Assembly (NCBI RefSeq): GCF_029894125.1
Contig: NZ_JARXYZ010000021.1
Span: forward strand, 78,655 to 142,654
Direction of reading: 5' to 3'
From: Kitasatospora sp. MAA19
GTDB lineage: Bacteria > Actinomycetota > Actinomycetes > Streptomycetales > Streptomycetaceae
DNA length: 64,000 bases
A program made the translations under genes and the position numbers. The notes beneath the pieces are model-generated. The model did not search any database, was not told where the DNA came from, and worked only from the letters and a program-made list of their open reading frames with translations. Below, one piece after another: positions 19,701 through 24,439 of this stretch. Position 1 is the stretch's first letter; the number at the start of each line of letters is the position of its first letter.

Positions 19701-21096
19701 CGGTCCGGCGCGGGGCGTCGGTGGCGTTCCACTCGGTGAGGATGCGGGTGCGCTCCTCGGGGGCGAGGACGTCGAGGGTGCCGATGGGGGCGTGCGGGTC
19801 GGCGGCGGCGCCGGCCAGGAGCCGGCCGAGCCGCTCGGCGAGGGCGGCGACGGTGGTGCGGTCGTAGAGGTCGGCGGCGTACTCGATCGAGCCGGTGAGC
19901 CCGGCGGGGGCACCGTCGGGGCCGTGCTGTTCGGCGATGCCGATGTTGAGGTCGAACTTGGCGACCCGCAGGCCGATCGGTTCGGGGGCGGACTCCAGCC
20001 CGGGCAGGTCGAGTTCGGCGTCCTGCCCGTGGTTCTGCAGCACCAGCAGGGTCTGGAACAGCGGGTGGCGGCCGAGCGTGCGGGGCGGGTTGAGTTCCTC
20101 GACGAGCCGCTCGAAGGGGATGTCCTGGTGGGCGAAGGCGTCGAGCTGGGCCTCCCGGACCCGGCCGAGCAGTTCGGTGAAGCTCGGGTCGCCGGAGGTG
20201 TCGGCGCGCAGCACCAGCGAGTTGACGAAGAAGCCGACCAGCTCGTCCAGGGCCTCGTCGGCGCGCCCGGCGACTCCGGTGCCGAGCGGGATGTCGGTGC
20301 CGGCGCCGAGCCGGGTGAACAGGGCGGCCAGGCCGGCCTGCAGGACGGTGAACAGGGTGGTGCGGTGCGTGCGGGCGAGGTCGAGCAGGGCGGTGTGCAG
20401 GTCGGCGCCCCAGGCGAGGTCCACGGAGTCGGCGGCGCCGGTGGGGGCGGGCGGGCGGGGGCGGTCCGTCGGCAGCTCCAGTTCCTCCGGGAGTCCGGCC
20501 AGGGCGGCGCGCCAGTGGGCGAGTTGACGGGCGAGCAGGCTCTCGGGATCGTGCTCGTCGCCGAGCAGTTCGCGCTGCCAGAGCGCGTAGTCGGCGTACT
20601 GGACGGGCAGCGGCTCCCAGGCGGGGGCGCGGCCGGTGAGCCGGGCCCGGTAGGCGGTGGCGAGGTCGCGCAGCAGCGGGCCGAGCGACCAGCCGTCGCC
20701 GGCGATGTGGTGCAGGACGACGAGCAGCACGTGCTCGGTCGGCGAGAGGGTGAACACCGTGACCCGGATGGGCAGTTCGCGGCTCAGGTCGAAGGTCTCG
20801 GCGGCGGCCGCGTCCTGGTGGCCGGGGTGGTCGGCCGGTGCGCAGTCCACGACCAGGAAGCGCGGCCGCGCCTCCTCGGCCGGCAGGATCCGCTGCACCG
20901 GGACTCCCCCGGCCACCGGGAACACCGTGCGCAGGGCCTCGTGACGGGCGACCACGTCCGCCGTCGCGGCGCGCAGCGCGGCGGTGTCGAGCTCGCCGCG
21001 CAGGCGGAGGGCGAACGGCAGGTTGTACAGCGCGGTCGGCCCCTCGATCTGGTCGATCAGCCAGAGACGCTGTTGTGCGAACGAAACCGGGATCAC
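7741..21096 (-). CDS. Four-module NRPS with terminal thioesterase, (C-A-T)x4-TE
   Basis: A 4451-residue terminal NRPS. Condensation motifs HHxxxDG lie near residues 130 (HHIAGDGWS), 1175 (HHIAGDGAS), 2242 (HHIVSDGWS) and 3290 (HHIAGDGWS). Adenylation cores (TSGSTGRPKG type; TSGSAGRPKG in A3) lie near 612, 1667, 2732 and 3780. Carrier LGGHS sites lie near 992, 2050, 3112 and 4155, and a thioesterase with GWSFGA lies near 4288. There is no epimerisation domain. Ten-residue pockets aligned by eye to PheA read DAYFCGVTFK (Val/Ile-like), DTEDMGVVDK (acidic pocket, cationic or guanidino substrate), then DADELGLVDK twice (acidic, probably cationic). The GTG at 21096 is chosen because GAGGAAG lies 4 bases upstream and the protein then begins at the usual condensation-domain start; GTG 21114 has no ribosome site. 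Modules 3 and 4 are near-duplicates with unusual codon use. Confidence 0.92.
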   Translation of the reverse strand: MIPVSFAQQRLWLIDQIEGPTALYNLPFALRLRGELDTAALRAATADVVARHEALRTVFPVAGGVPVQRILPAEEARPRFLVVDCAPADHPGHQDAAAAETFDLSRELPIRVTVFTLSPTEHVLLVVLHHIAGDGWSLGPLLRDLATAYRARLTGRAPAWEPLPVQYADYALWQRELLGDEHDPESLLARQLAHWRAALAGLPEELELPTDRPRPPAPTGAADSVDLAWGADLHTALLDLARTHRTTLFTVLQAGLAALFTRLGAGTDIPLGTGVAGRADEALDELVGFFVNSLVLRADTSGDPSFTELLGRVREAQLDAFAHQDIPFERLVEELNPPRTLGRHPLFQTLLVLQNHGQDAELDLPGLESAPEPIGLRVAKFDLNIGIAEQHGPDGAPAGLTGSIEYAADLYDRTTVAALAERLGRLLAGAAADPHAPIGTLDVLAPEERTRILTEWNATDAPRRTGTLAGAFERQADLTPHATALAHDGGTLCYAELDLRANRLAHHLIALGVGPETPVAMLMERSVEVVVATLAVLKAGGCYVPMHPGLPPERMTGVLADTGAPVLLTDRTDAGFPHRAVVVRPGDEAGAPTHRPGVPVHPDQLAYAMYTSGSTGRPKGVAVRHRDVLDLAADRRWQDGRHRRVLLHSPHAFDAATYEIWTPLLAGGTVVVAPPGALDATALHAVTTRHDVTAVFLTKALFDLVAEQAPETFAALRVVCTGGEAASATLLRRVLDACPDLLLAHVYGPTETTTFATHHPLTHADLTGPRVPIGGPLDNMRSHVLDARLRPVPPGVPGELYIAGAGLARGYLNRPGLTAERFVACPYAPGERMYRTGDLVRLRADGAVEFLGRIDGQVKLRGFRIELGEIEAALSRHPAVRQVIVIAREDRPGDTRLVAYCTAEPSLTPAELRTFAGTTLPGYMVPAAVVVLDALPLNANGKVDRRALPAPDLAAADTGRAPRDERERALCELFGELLGIDDITIDDDFFALGGHSLLATRLTGRARTDLGIELTIGDLFQAPTVAGLVDRLADRAADTPAPARPALRPATRPERVPLSFAQRRLWFLAQAEGPAATYNVTLALRLRGPLDPAALADALGDTVRRHEALRTVFADHDGTPHQRVLDGPTAPLLTTTDRPLDELARHTFDLAVDLPVHAYLRPEGPDEHVLVLVLHHIAGDGASLGPLYRDLADAYRARLAGRAPAWEPLPVQYADHALWQHALLGDEDDPESLAARQLAYWRDALADLPDELPLPLDRPRPPVATHRGAVVPVELDAELHARLGALATEHGTTLFMVLQAAYATLLHRFGAGTDLPIGTPMAGRLDEAVTDLVGYFANTLVLRTDLSGRPSFAELLRRVRDTDLAAYEHQDLPFESLVEELNPARSLARHPLFQVMLAFAGTPEDGPDLPGITVTEAPVDFGTATFDLTLSLVERFAAGGSPAGLSGGLEYATDLFDPETVRRLAAALELILRQAVEDPERPVTALEVRGEAERDTLAGWNDTALPDADTPYLTVFEEQAARTPGAVALVCGPDSLTFAELNARANRLARALLDEGAGPDTVVALALPRSVESVVAALATLKAGAAFLPLDPEYPAERIAYMLADSAPAVVLTDARWPLAEALDGRTVLPVDEELWAFHDAHDLPGTAHPGHAAYVIYTSGSTGRPKGVVVSCGNVANLLAFHRAETVAAAERARPGRRLTVALTASLSFDTSLEGFLWLAAGHELHLVGDDVRRDAAALVRHAERTGIDVLDLTPTYADQLIEEGLLTRCPPALLMLGGEATGQALWTTLRDAPDLIAYNVYGPTECTVDALYHRLADSERPLVGHPLGNHRGYVLDGQLNPVPVGVPGELYLAGAGLARGYLNRPGLTAERFVACPFEPDGPLLPGGGRGGRMYRTGDLVRRRPDGDLEYLGRTDQQVKVRGFRIELGEIETALTAQPGVLQAAVLPYEQGPGGARLVAYLVGPAASDPAGLRAALAAELPAHMVPAAFVGLEALPLNANGKLDRSALPAPDFAESVVGGRAARTAQEEILCGLFAEVLGVDGVGVDDDFFVLGGHSLLATRLLSRVRSVLGVELGVRDVFEAPTVAGLVARSGAGVGRPVLAGGVGRPERVPLSFAQQRLWLIDRMEGPSALYNVPVALRLDGELDVAALEAALGDVVARHESLRTLVAEADGEPYQRILPPDEARISVECRDCPADALAGAVDEESRRPFDLAAEPPFRATLLRTAEESHVLLLVLHHIVSDGWSMGPLLRDLSVAYGVRCGGGVSVGEPLPVQYADYAVWQRGLLGEESDAESVISRQLEYWRGVLGGLPEELVLPVDRPRGVVASHRGDRVVLPLGVGLHRGLVGLSREHRVTLFMTVQAALAALLTRLGAGTDLPIGTVVAGRSDEALDELVGFFVNTLVLRTDTSGDPSFAELLGRVRESDLGAFGHQDVPFERLVEELNPARSLARHPLFQVMLVLQSNEGAELDLPGLRVEALPAGTGVAKFDLNVIMEEVFGPDGEPAGIDCAIDFATDLFDRETVESLAVRFGRLLRAVVESPELPLGRVELLAAEERAALVGGGFTSLPSRVPLVSAVFEEQAARMPDAVALVCGAERLTFGEVNVRANRLAHRLIAAGVGPESVVALALPRSVESVVGLLAVLKAGGVYLPLDAEYPADRTAHTLADAQPVLVLTDDRWPHPELLTGLTVVEAGDTAGDAAGPESNPAARASAGDAAYVIHTSGSAGRPKGVVVSHGSLAALLAAHRGGVMAGRERSRVALTASLCFDASWDGLLWLVAGHEVHLVGDEVRRDATALVRQVRERGIGVLEVTPSYAEQLLEEGLLAEPAAAPELLLLGGEAVGQALWSRLREAPATEAYNLYGPTEATVDTLVQPLAASERPVLGRTVAGTRAYVLDERLNPVPVGVAGELYLAGAALARGYLNRPGLTAERFVACPFASGAQMYRTGDLVRRSRDGELEYLGRTDQQVKIRGFRIELGEIEQVLVRHDAVRQAVVTTRESDGGDRRLVAYCAVTEQIPGIALDLREFVARTLPGYMVPAAVVPLDALPLTGSGKVDHRALPAPDFAEFTVGGRAARTAQEEILCGLFAEVLGVDGVGVDDDFFVLGGHSLLATRLLSRVRSVLGVELGVRDVFEAPTVAGLAARSGAGVGRPVLAGGVGRPERVPLSFAQQRLWLIDRMEGPSALYNLPVVLRLDGELDVAALEAALGDVVARHESLRTLVAEADGEPYQRILPPDEARIAVEVLPVGTDPESCVDRPFDLAADLPMRAQVIPGGADGDLLVLVLHHIAGDGWSMGPLLRDLSVAYGVRCGGGVSVGEPLPVQYADYAVWQRGLLGEESDAESVISRQLDYWRGVLGGLPEELVLPVDRPRGVVASHRGDRVVLPLGVGLHRGLVGLSREHRVTLFMTVQAALAALLTRLGAGTDLPIGTVVAGRSDEALDELVGFFVNTLVLRTDTSGDPSFAELLGRVRETDLGAFGHQDVPFERLVEELNPARSLARHPLFQVMLLLEGDRTASAPLTLGALPATVQSTAGSVAKFDLSIGMGETFDADGEPAGLECAIDFATDLFDRETVESLAVRFGRLLRAVVESPELPLGRVELLAADERAALLGGGFTSLPSRVPLVPAVFEEQAARMPDAVALVCGARALTFAELNVRANRLAHRLIAAGVGPESVVALALPRSVESVVGLLAVLKAGGVYLPLDAEYPADRTAGVLADSRPSLVLTDPRWPLPEVLAGLRTLDVADDGHGPVSDPAPRATGQDAAYVIHTSGSTGRPKGVVVSHGSLAALLAAHRAGVMAGRERSRVALTASLCFDASWDGLLWLVAGHELHLVGDEVRRDATALVRQVRERGIGVLEVTPSYAEQLLEEGLLAEPAAAPELLLLGGEAVGQALWSRLREAPATEAYNLYGPTEATVDTLVQPLAASERPVLGRTVAGTRAYVLDERLNPVPVGVAGELYLAGAALARGYLNRPGLTAERFVACPFAPGAQMYRTGDLVRRSRDGELEYLGRTDQQVKIRGFRIELGEIEQVLRRHPQVSAAVVRPVEDRAAGTRLVAYAVTDGRLDPAGLRAFAGGLLPGYMVPAAVVPLDALPLTGSGKLDHRALPAPDFAELARGRAPRTEQERVLCGLFAEVLGIAGVGIDDDFFALGGHSLLAMKLLARIRTALGADLGMRALFEAPTVAGLADRLGAGPAADALDVLLPLRTGGGLAPLFCVHPAAGISWVYSGLLPHLGAERPVYGLQARGLRGAAPASVAEIAEDYVRQIRAVWPAGPYHLLGWSFGAVVAQEMAVRLQAEGAPVGVLALLDGAPVTGHGPAAADGPGQDEPVDTLAELLLSLGYDPEAGRGQAELAAVLGETAAELPGVFERHRKLMAEHVPGRYRGDAVFFGATLDKPADWPYEQSWRPYLDGRIEPHRLACAHGELTRPEPIARIASVLAEKLGE
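9001..11910 (-). repeat. Duplicated NRPS module DNA, copy 1
   Basis: This stretch (module 4 adenylation, condensation and the preceding carrier coding DNA) repeats at 12148-15060 with an offset of 3147-3165 bases, one C-A-T module. Long runs are identical, for example about 10620-11216 against 13770-14366, where I found only isolated differences. Divergent patches occur around 9790-9980, 10400-10560 and 11230-11360. Confidence 0.85.
12148..15060 (-). repeat. Duplicated NRPS module DNA, copy 2
   Basis: Partner of the repeat at 9001-11910, covering module 3 adenylation, condensation and the preceding carrier DNA. Its adenylation pocket is identical to that of module 4 (DADELGLVDK). The stretch around 14700-15060 (carrier to condensation boundary) is also nearly identical to 11535-11895. 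Confidence 0.85.
15415..15453 (-). repeat. Palindromic in-frame insertion in adenylation domain (copy 1)
   Basis: A hairpin-forming stretch with arms CCCTCCT(c)GCCCG and CGGGCAGGAGGG sits just before the MYRTGD motif of the second adenylation domain and encodes GPLLPGGGRGGR. The three other adenylation domains of this protein lack it. An almost identical element lies at 25129-25167 in another NRPS gene at the same protein position. Confidence 0.7.
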
Positions 21097-21146
21097 GGTG
21101 CTTCCTCTACTCACGTCACGGCACGGTGGTGTTCGGGGCTGCGCGG

Positions 21147-22154
21147 TCAGGCGTCGGCCAGGGCGGGCCGGACACTGGGCCGGCAGTCCAGGACGTCGAG
21201 GGGCTGCCCCATCGAGACGGCGATCCTGCGGTCGCCGCGGTACGGGTCCCGGCCGTGTGCGCAGAGCACGTTGTCGACCAGCATCACGTCGCCGGCCTGC
21301 CAGCGCTCGCGCACGGTCGCCGCGTGGTAGGCCTCGTTGAGGGCGTCGACGTCGGCGCGCTCCAGCGGTTCGCCGTCACCGAATCCGGTGTTGAACGGGA
21401 AGCCGTCCGGGCCGAACTCGTCGGTCATCGCCTCGCGGATGTCCGGGTCGAGCGACCACTCGTTCCAGAAGGCGAGGTGGTTGAACCAGACCTCCTCGTC
21501 GGTCACCGGGTGGCGGATGGTGCCGGGGCGCAACTGGCCGGTGCGCAGGTTGCCGTCCGGCAGCCACTCCCAGGTGATGCCGTTCTCCCGGCAGTAGGCC
21601 TCGACCTCGGCCCGGTCCTCGGTGGCGAAGGCGGTGCGCCAGCCGAGGGAGACGTAGTCCGAGTAGCTGCGGGTGAGCGTCCAGCCGGAGGTCCGCATCC
21701 GCTCGACCAGGTGCGCGGGCAGGTGGCTGAGCACCTGGCGGCAGTCGGCGGTCGGGGTCGCCCCGCCCTCCTCGGGGGCGATCAGGCAGGCGAAGAGCAG
21801 CCGGCCCGGGAAGGTGAGGGTGTAGCTGTTCTCGTTGTGCATCCGGATCGGCTGGGCCGGCGGCAGGTCGGTGGAGGAGAAGACGCCGTTGCCGTAGTCG
21901 CTGCGCGGGGTGGCCTTCTCCCGGTAGGGGGTGCGCTCGGGGAGGAGGACGTCGCGCACGGCCGCGACGTCCTCGGTGCTCGCGACCGGCAGTCCGCGCA
22001 GGAAGATCGTGCCGTGCCGGTGCAGGGCTTCGGTGAGCCCGGTCTCGTTCTCGCGCAGCCACTCGCAGGCCTCGCCGAGGTCGGCGGTGCGCGGCGCGTG
22101 GGCGAGGGGCGGGCGGCCGGGGTTCAGTTCCCAGGTCGGCATGGTGGCGCTCAC
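21147..22154 (-). CDS. Fe(II)/2-oxoglutarate-dependent amino acid beta-hydroxylase (TauD/SyrP type)
   Basis: A 335-residue non-heme iron oxygenase. The facial triad is visible as His106-x-Glu108 (RMHNENSYT) and His300 (LCAHGRD), with an Arg about ten residues later for 2-oxoglutarate. The MHNENSYT motif is typical of SyrP/KtzO-like enzymes that hydroxylate the beta carbon of carrier-bound Asp, Glu or related residues. The GTG at 22154 overlaps the mbtH stop (GTGA), and the NRPS follows 50 bases after its stop, so it is co-translated with cluster I. The Gln-like residue of the neighbouring A-T protein is a candidate substrate, but the target cannot be read from sequence. ATG 22142 is an alternative start. 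Confidence 0.85.
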   Translation of the reverse strand: MSATMPTWELNPGRPPLAHAPRTADLGEACEWLRENETGLTEALHRHGTIFLRGLPVASTEDVAAVRDVLLPERTPYREKATPRSDYGNGVFSSTDLPPAQPIRMHNENSYTLTFPGRLLFACLIAPEEGGATPTADCRQVLSHLPAHLVERMRTSGWTLTRSYSDYVSLGWRTAFATEDRAEVEAYCRENGITWEWLPDGNLRTGQLRPGTIRHPVTDEEVWFNHLAFWNEWSLDPDIREAMTDEFGPDGFPFNTGFGDGEPLERADVDALNEAYHAATVRERWQAGDVMLVDNVLCAHGRDPYRGDRRIAVSMGQPLDVLDCRPSVRPALADA

Positions 22155-22363
22155 TGCCGGGCGAGGGAGGCGGTCAGGCTGGCGGGCCTGATGTCAGTCC
22201 AGTTGGCCTCGATGTAGTCGAGGCAGCCCTGGCGGGTGTCCTCGCCGTGGACGGTGGTCCAGCCGGCCGGCACGTCGATCCAGACCGGCCACAGCGAGTG
22301 CTGGTTCTCGTCGTTGACCAGCACCAGGTAGCCGGCGTTGTCGTCCTCGAACGGGTTGCTCAT
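22151..22363 (-). CDS. mbtH: MbtH-family NRPS accessory protein (cluster I)
   Basis: A 70-residue MbtH-like protein that binds and activates NRPS adenylation domains. The family signature is intact: NDENQHSLWP, PAGWTTVHG, CLDYIEANWTDIRP, including the Trp residues that pack against the adenylation domain. The ATG at 22363 has a perfect AAGGAGG site 6 bases upstream. The 112 bases before it (22364-22475) are the only sizeable gap in this part of the operon and contain an inverted repeat (GGCAGGAG 22415-22422, CTCCTGCC 22457-22464). A second mbtH gene lies in cluster II. Confidence 0.95.
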   Translation of the reverse strand: MSNPFEDDNAGYLVLVNDENQHSLWPVWIDVPAGWTTVHGEDTRQGCLDYIEANWTDIRPASLTASLARQ

Positions 22364-22475
22364 GGTGTCCTCCTTGGGTTGCTTCGAAGGTAGGGGCGGG
22401 CCGGGGGGCCGAAGGGCAGGAGTCGAGGCAGGAACGCGGCACTTCGGCTCGTGCGCCTCCTGCCGCCGGGCCCGG

Positions 22476-23660
22476 TCAGCGCGGGGTGAGGCGGACCGGG
22501 AAGTGGTCCAGGCCGAAGTTGATGATCGAGCGGTTGTGGGTGACCGGGCCGGTCGGTTCGATCACGGCGACGCGCTCCAGCACCGCCGTGAACAGGGCCC
22601 CGAGTTCGGCCTTGGCCAGCGGCGCGCCGATGCAGTAGTGGGCGCCGAGGCCGAGGGCGAGGTGCTTGTTGGGCGCGCGGTCGAGCCGGATCTCCTCGGG
22701 CCGGTCGAAGGCCTCCGGATCCCGGTTGGCGGACCACACCCAGACCGCGACCCGGTCGCCGCGCCGGATGCTGCGGCCGTCGAGTTCGGTGTCCCGGCTC
22801 GCGGTGCGCAGGGTGTGCAGTCCGACCGAGGTCCAGCGCAGGAGTTCGTCCAGTGCCGCGTCCATGCCGACCTCGCCCTGCTGCAACTGCCGCCACAGTT
22901 CGGGGTGTTGGACGAGGGTGTACAGGCCCATGGCGGCGGTGTGGCGGACGGTCTGGACGCCGCCGACCACGATGTTGTCCAGGTTGAGGACGACGTCCTC
23001 GACCGGCAGCAGCTTGCCGCCGACCCGGTAGGTGGCCATCCTGCTGATGAGGTCGTCGCGCGGGTCGGTGCGGCGCAGCATCACCTGGTGCAGCAGGTAG
23101 GGGATGAGCTGCTGGTGGCCGGCCCGGCGCTCCTCGGGGGTGCGGCCGAGGAAGGCGACGTCGCAGACCCGCTCGACCATCTCGCGGTCCTTCTCGGGGA
23201 CGTCCAGGAGGTCGCACATGACGGACAGCGGGAGGGCGGAGACGGCGTCGACGAGGTCCACCTCGCCCCGCTCGACGGCCTGGTCGACGATCGAGGAGGC
23301 GAGCTCGGCGATGCCGCGGGAGGCTCCGCGGACCGGGCCGGGGCCGAAGAACGGGTTGGCGGGGGCGCGGAGTTCGCGGTGCCGGGGCGGGTCGGTGAGG
23401 GCCATCATCCGGCCGGAGCCGACCGGGACCTTGCCCTCGCCGGCTCCGAGCAGCGAGCCCTGCTCGGAGCTGTAGAGGGCGGGGTCGCGCAGCACCTCCG
23501 CGCAGTGCCGGTAGGAGAGCACCGACCAGACCGGCCCGTCGTCGACGGTGTCGGTGCGGTGGACGGCGGCCTCCCGGCGCAGCTGCGCGATCAGGCCGGG
23601 GGTGTCGGGGCGGGCCCACAGGTCCGGGTCGGTGAGGTCGACCGCGGTGGTGGTCAGCAT
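22476..23660 (-). CDS. Cytochrome P450
   Basis: A 394-residue bacterial class I P450. The heme-binding loop is LGLGAHYCIG with Cys near residue 343, the ExxR motif is ELLRW, and a substrate-access region with DPPRHRELR is present. The I-helix reads NIVVGGVQTVRH: the usual acid before the conserved Thr (Glu/Asp-Thr) is Gln. The ATG at 23660 overlaps the end of the thioesterase gene by 7 bases. With an A-T protein and a type II thioesterase next to it, it may act on a carrier-bound amino acid, as in beta-hydroxylating A-T/P450 pairs, but cross-linking or late tailoring is equally possible. Ferredoxin partners are not encoded nearby. Confidence 0.9.
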   Translation of the reverse strand: MLTTTAVDLTDPDLWARPDTPGLIAQLRREAAVHRTDTVDDGPVWSVLSYRHCAEVLRDPALYSSEQGSLLGAGEGKVPVGSGRMMALTDPPRHRELRAPANPFFGPGPVRGASRGIAELASSIVDQAVERGEVDLVDAVSALPLSVMCDLLDVPEKDREMVERVCDVAFLGRTPEERRAGHQQLIPYLLHQVMLRRTDPRDDLISRMATYRVGGKLLPVEDVVLNLDNIVVGGVQTVRHTAAMGLYTLVQHPELWRQLQQGEVGMDAALDELLRWTSVGLHTLRTASRDTELDGRSIRRGDRVAVWVWSANRDPEAFDRPEEIRLDRAPNKHLALGLGAHYCIGAPLAKAELGALFTAVLERVAVIEPTGPVTHNRSIINFGLDHFPVRLTPR

Positions 23661-24439
23661 GAGTACTCCGTCGTGGGCTGGTGGGCGGCGCCGGGCCGCG
23701 CGATGAGGGAGGTCAGCAGGTCGACCGGGCCGGGCCCGTCGACGGTGGCGAGCAGGTGACCGCCGGGGACGACGTGGTGGCCGGAGCCGCCGCGGGTGTG
23801 GGCCGCCCAGCCGTCGAGCCGGGCGGAGCCGAGCATCGGGTCGTCGACGCCGACGACGGTGTGCAGGTCGGAGCCGATCGGCGGGTGCGGACGGGGCCGG
23901 TAGGTGGCGACCACGGCCAGGTCGGTCCGGATGCCGTGCAGCGCGTGTTCCTTCAGCTCGGCTTCGCCCTCGACGAGTTCGCCCATGCCGGCGAGGCGGA
24001 GCAGGTCGTCGGCGGTGTGCTGGGGGCGGTCCGGTCCGGCCCAGGCGGCGGGCGGCGAGGCGGAGGCGGCGACGATCAGCTCGGGCCGCCGCTCGGCGGG
24101 CAGCGCCCGGGCGACCTCGTAGCCGAGCAGGGCGCCGAAGCTCTGCCCGTAGAAGCCGAACCGCCCGGTCAGGTGCGGGGCGAGGGCGTCCACGACGGCG
24201 TCGACCAGCAGATCGAAGCTCGCGGGCATCGGGTGGCCGAGCCGGCCGCCGCGGGCGGGCGGGCGCAGGGCCCAGACCTCGGCGGTCGGGGCGAGGGCGC
24301 GGGCGAGCGGGGTGTAGGCGGTGGCGTCGCCCCCGGCGTGCGGGAAGCAGAACAGCCGGAACGGGCGGTGCGGTTGGGGCGCGGGGACGAACAGCCAGTC
24401 CCCCTCGACGCGGGGTCGCACCCGCGTGGCGGCGGTCAT
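23654..24439 (-). CDS. Type II (editing) thioesterase
   Basis: A 261-residue alpha/beta hydrolase of the GrsT/SrfD type, which clears misprimed carrier domains or releases intermediates in trans. The N-terminal LFCFPHAGGDATAY motif and the nucleophile elbow GQSFGA (Ser near residue 98) are intact; the catalytic His lies in GSGHHVVPGGH near the C-terminus. It overlaps the A-T gene before it (ATGA, 24436-24439) and the P450 after it (7 bases), so expression is tightly coupled to cluster I. Confidence 0.9.
   Translation of the reverse strand: MTAATRVRPRVEGDWLFVPAPQPHRPFRLFCFPHAGGDATAYTPLARALAPTAEVWALRPPARGGRLGHPMPASFDLLVDAVVDALAPHLTGRFGFYGQSFGALLGYEVARALPAERRPELIVAASASPPAAWAGPDRPQHTADDLLRLAGMGELVEGEAELKEHALHGIRTDLAVVATYRPRPHPPIGSDLHTVVGVDDPMLGSARLDGWAAHTRGGSGHHVVPGGHLLATVDGPGPVDLLTSLIARPGAAHQPTTEYSC

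Noticed and set aside
9586..21330. A 3914-residue plus-strand open frame opposite the large NRPS
   Set aside because: It is antisense to an NRPS with all catalytic motifs. Long antisense frames are expected in GC-rich genes, and its product is low-complexity (Arg/Gln/Gly/His-rich).
5534..22154. Enduracididine pathway (arginine oxidase/cyclase genes)
   Set aside because: The acidic pockets and guanidine hydrolase suggested it, but no MppP-, MppQ- or MppR-like gene is in the window.
22415..22464. Attenuator or riboswitch before mbtH
   Set aside because: Only an 8-base inverted repeat with a long loop; too weak to call.
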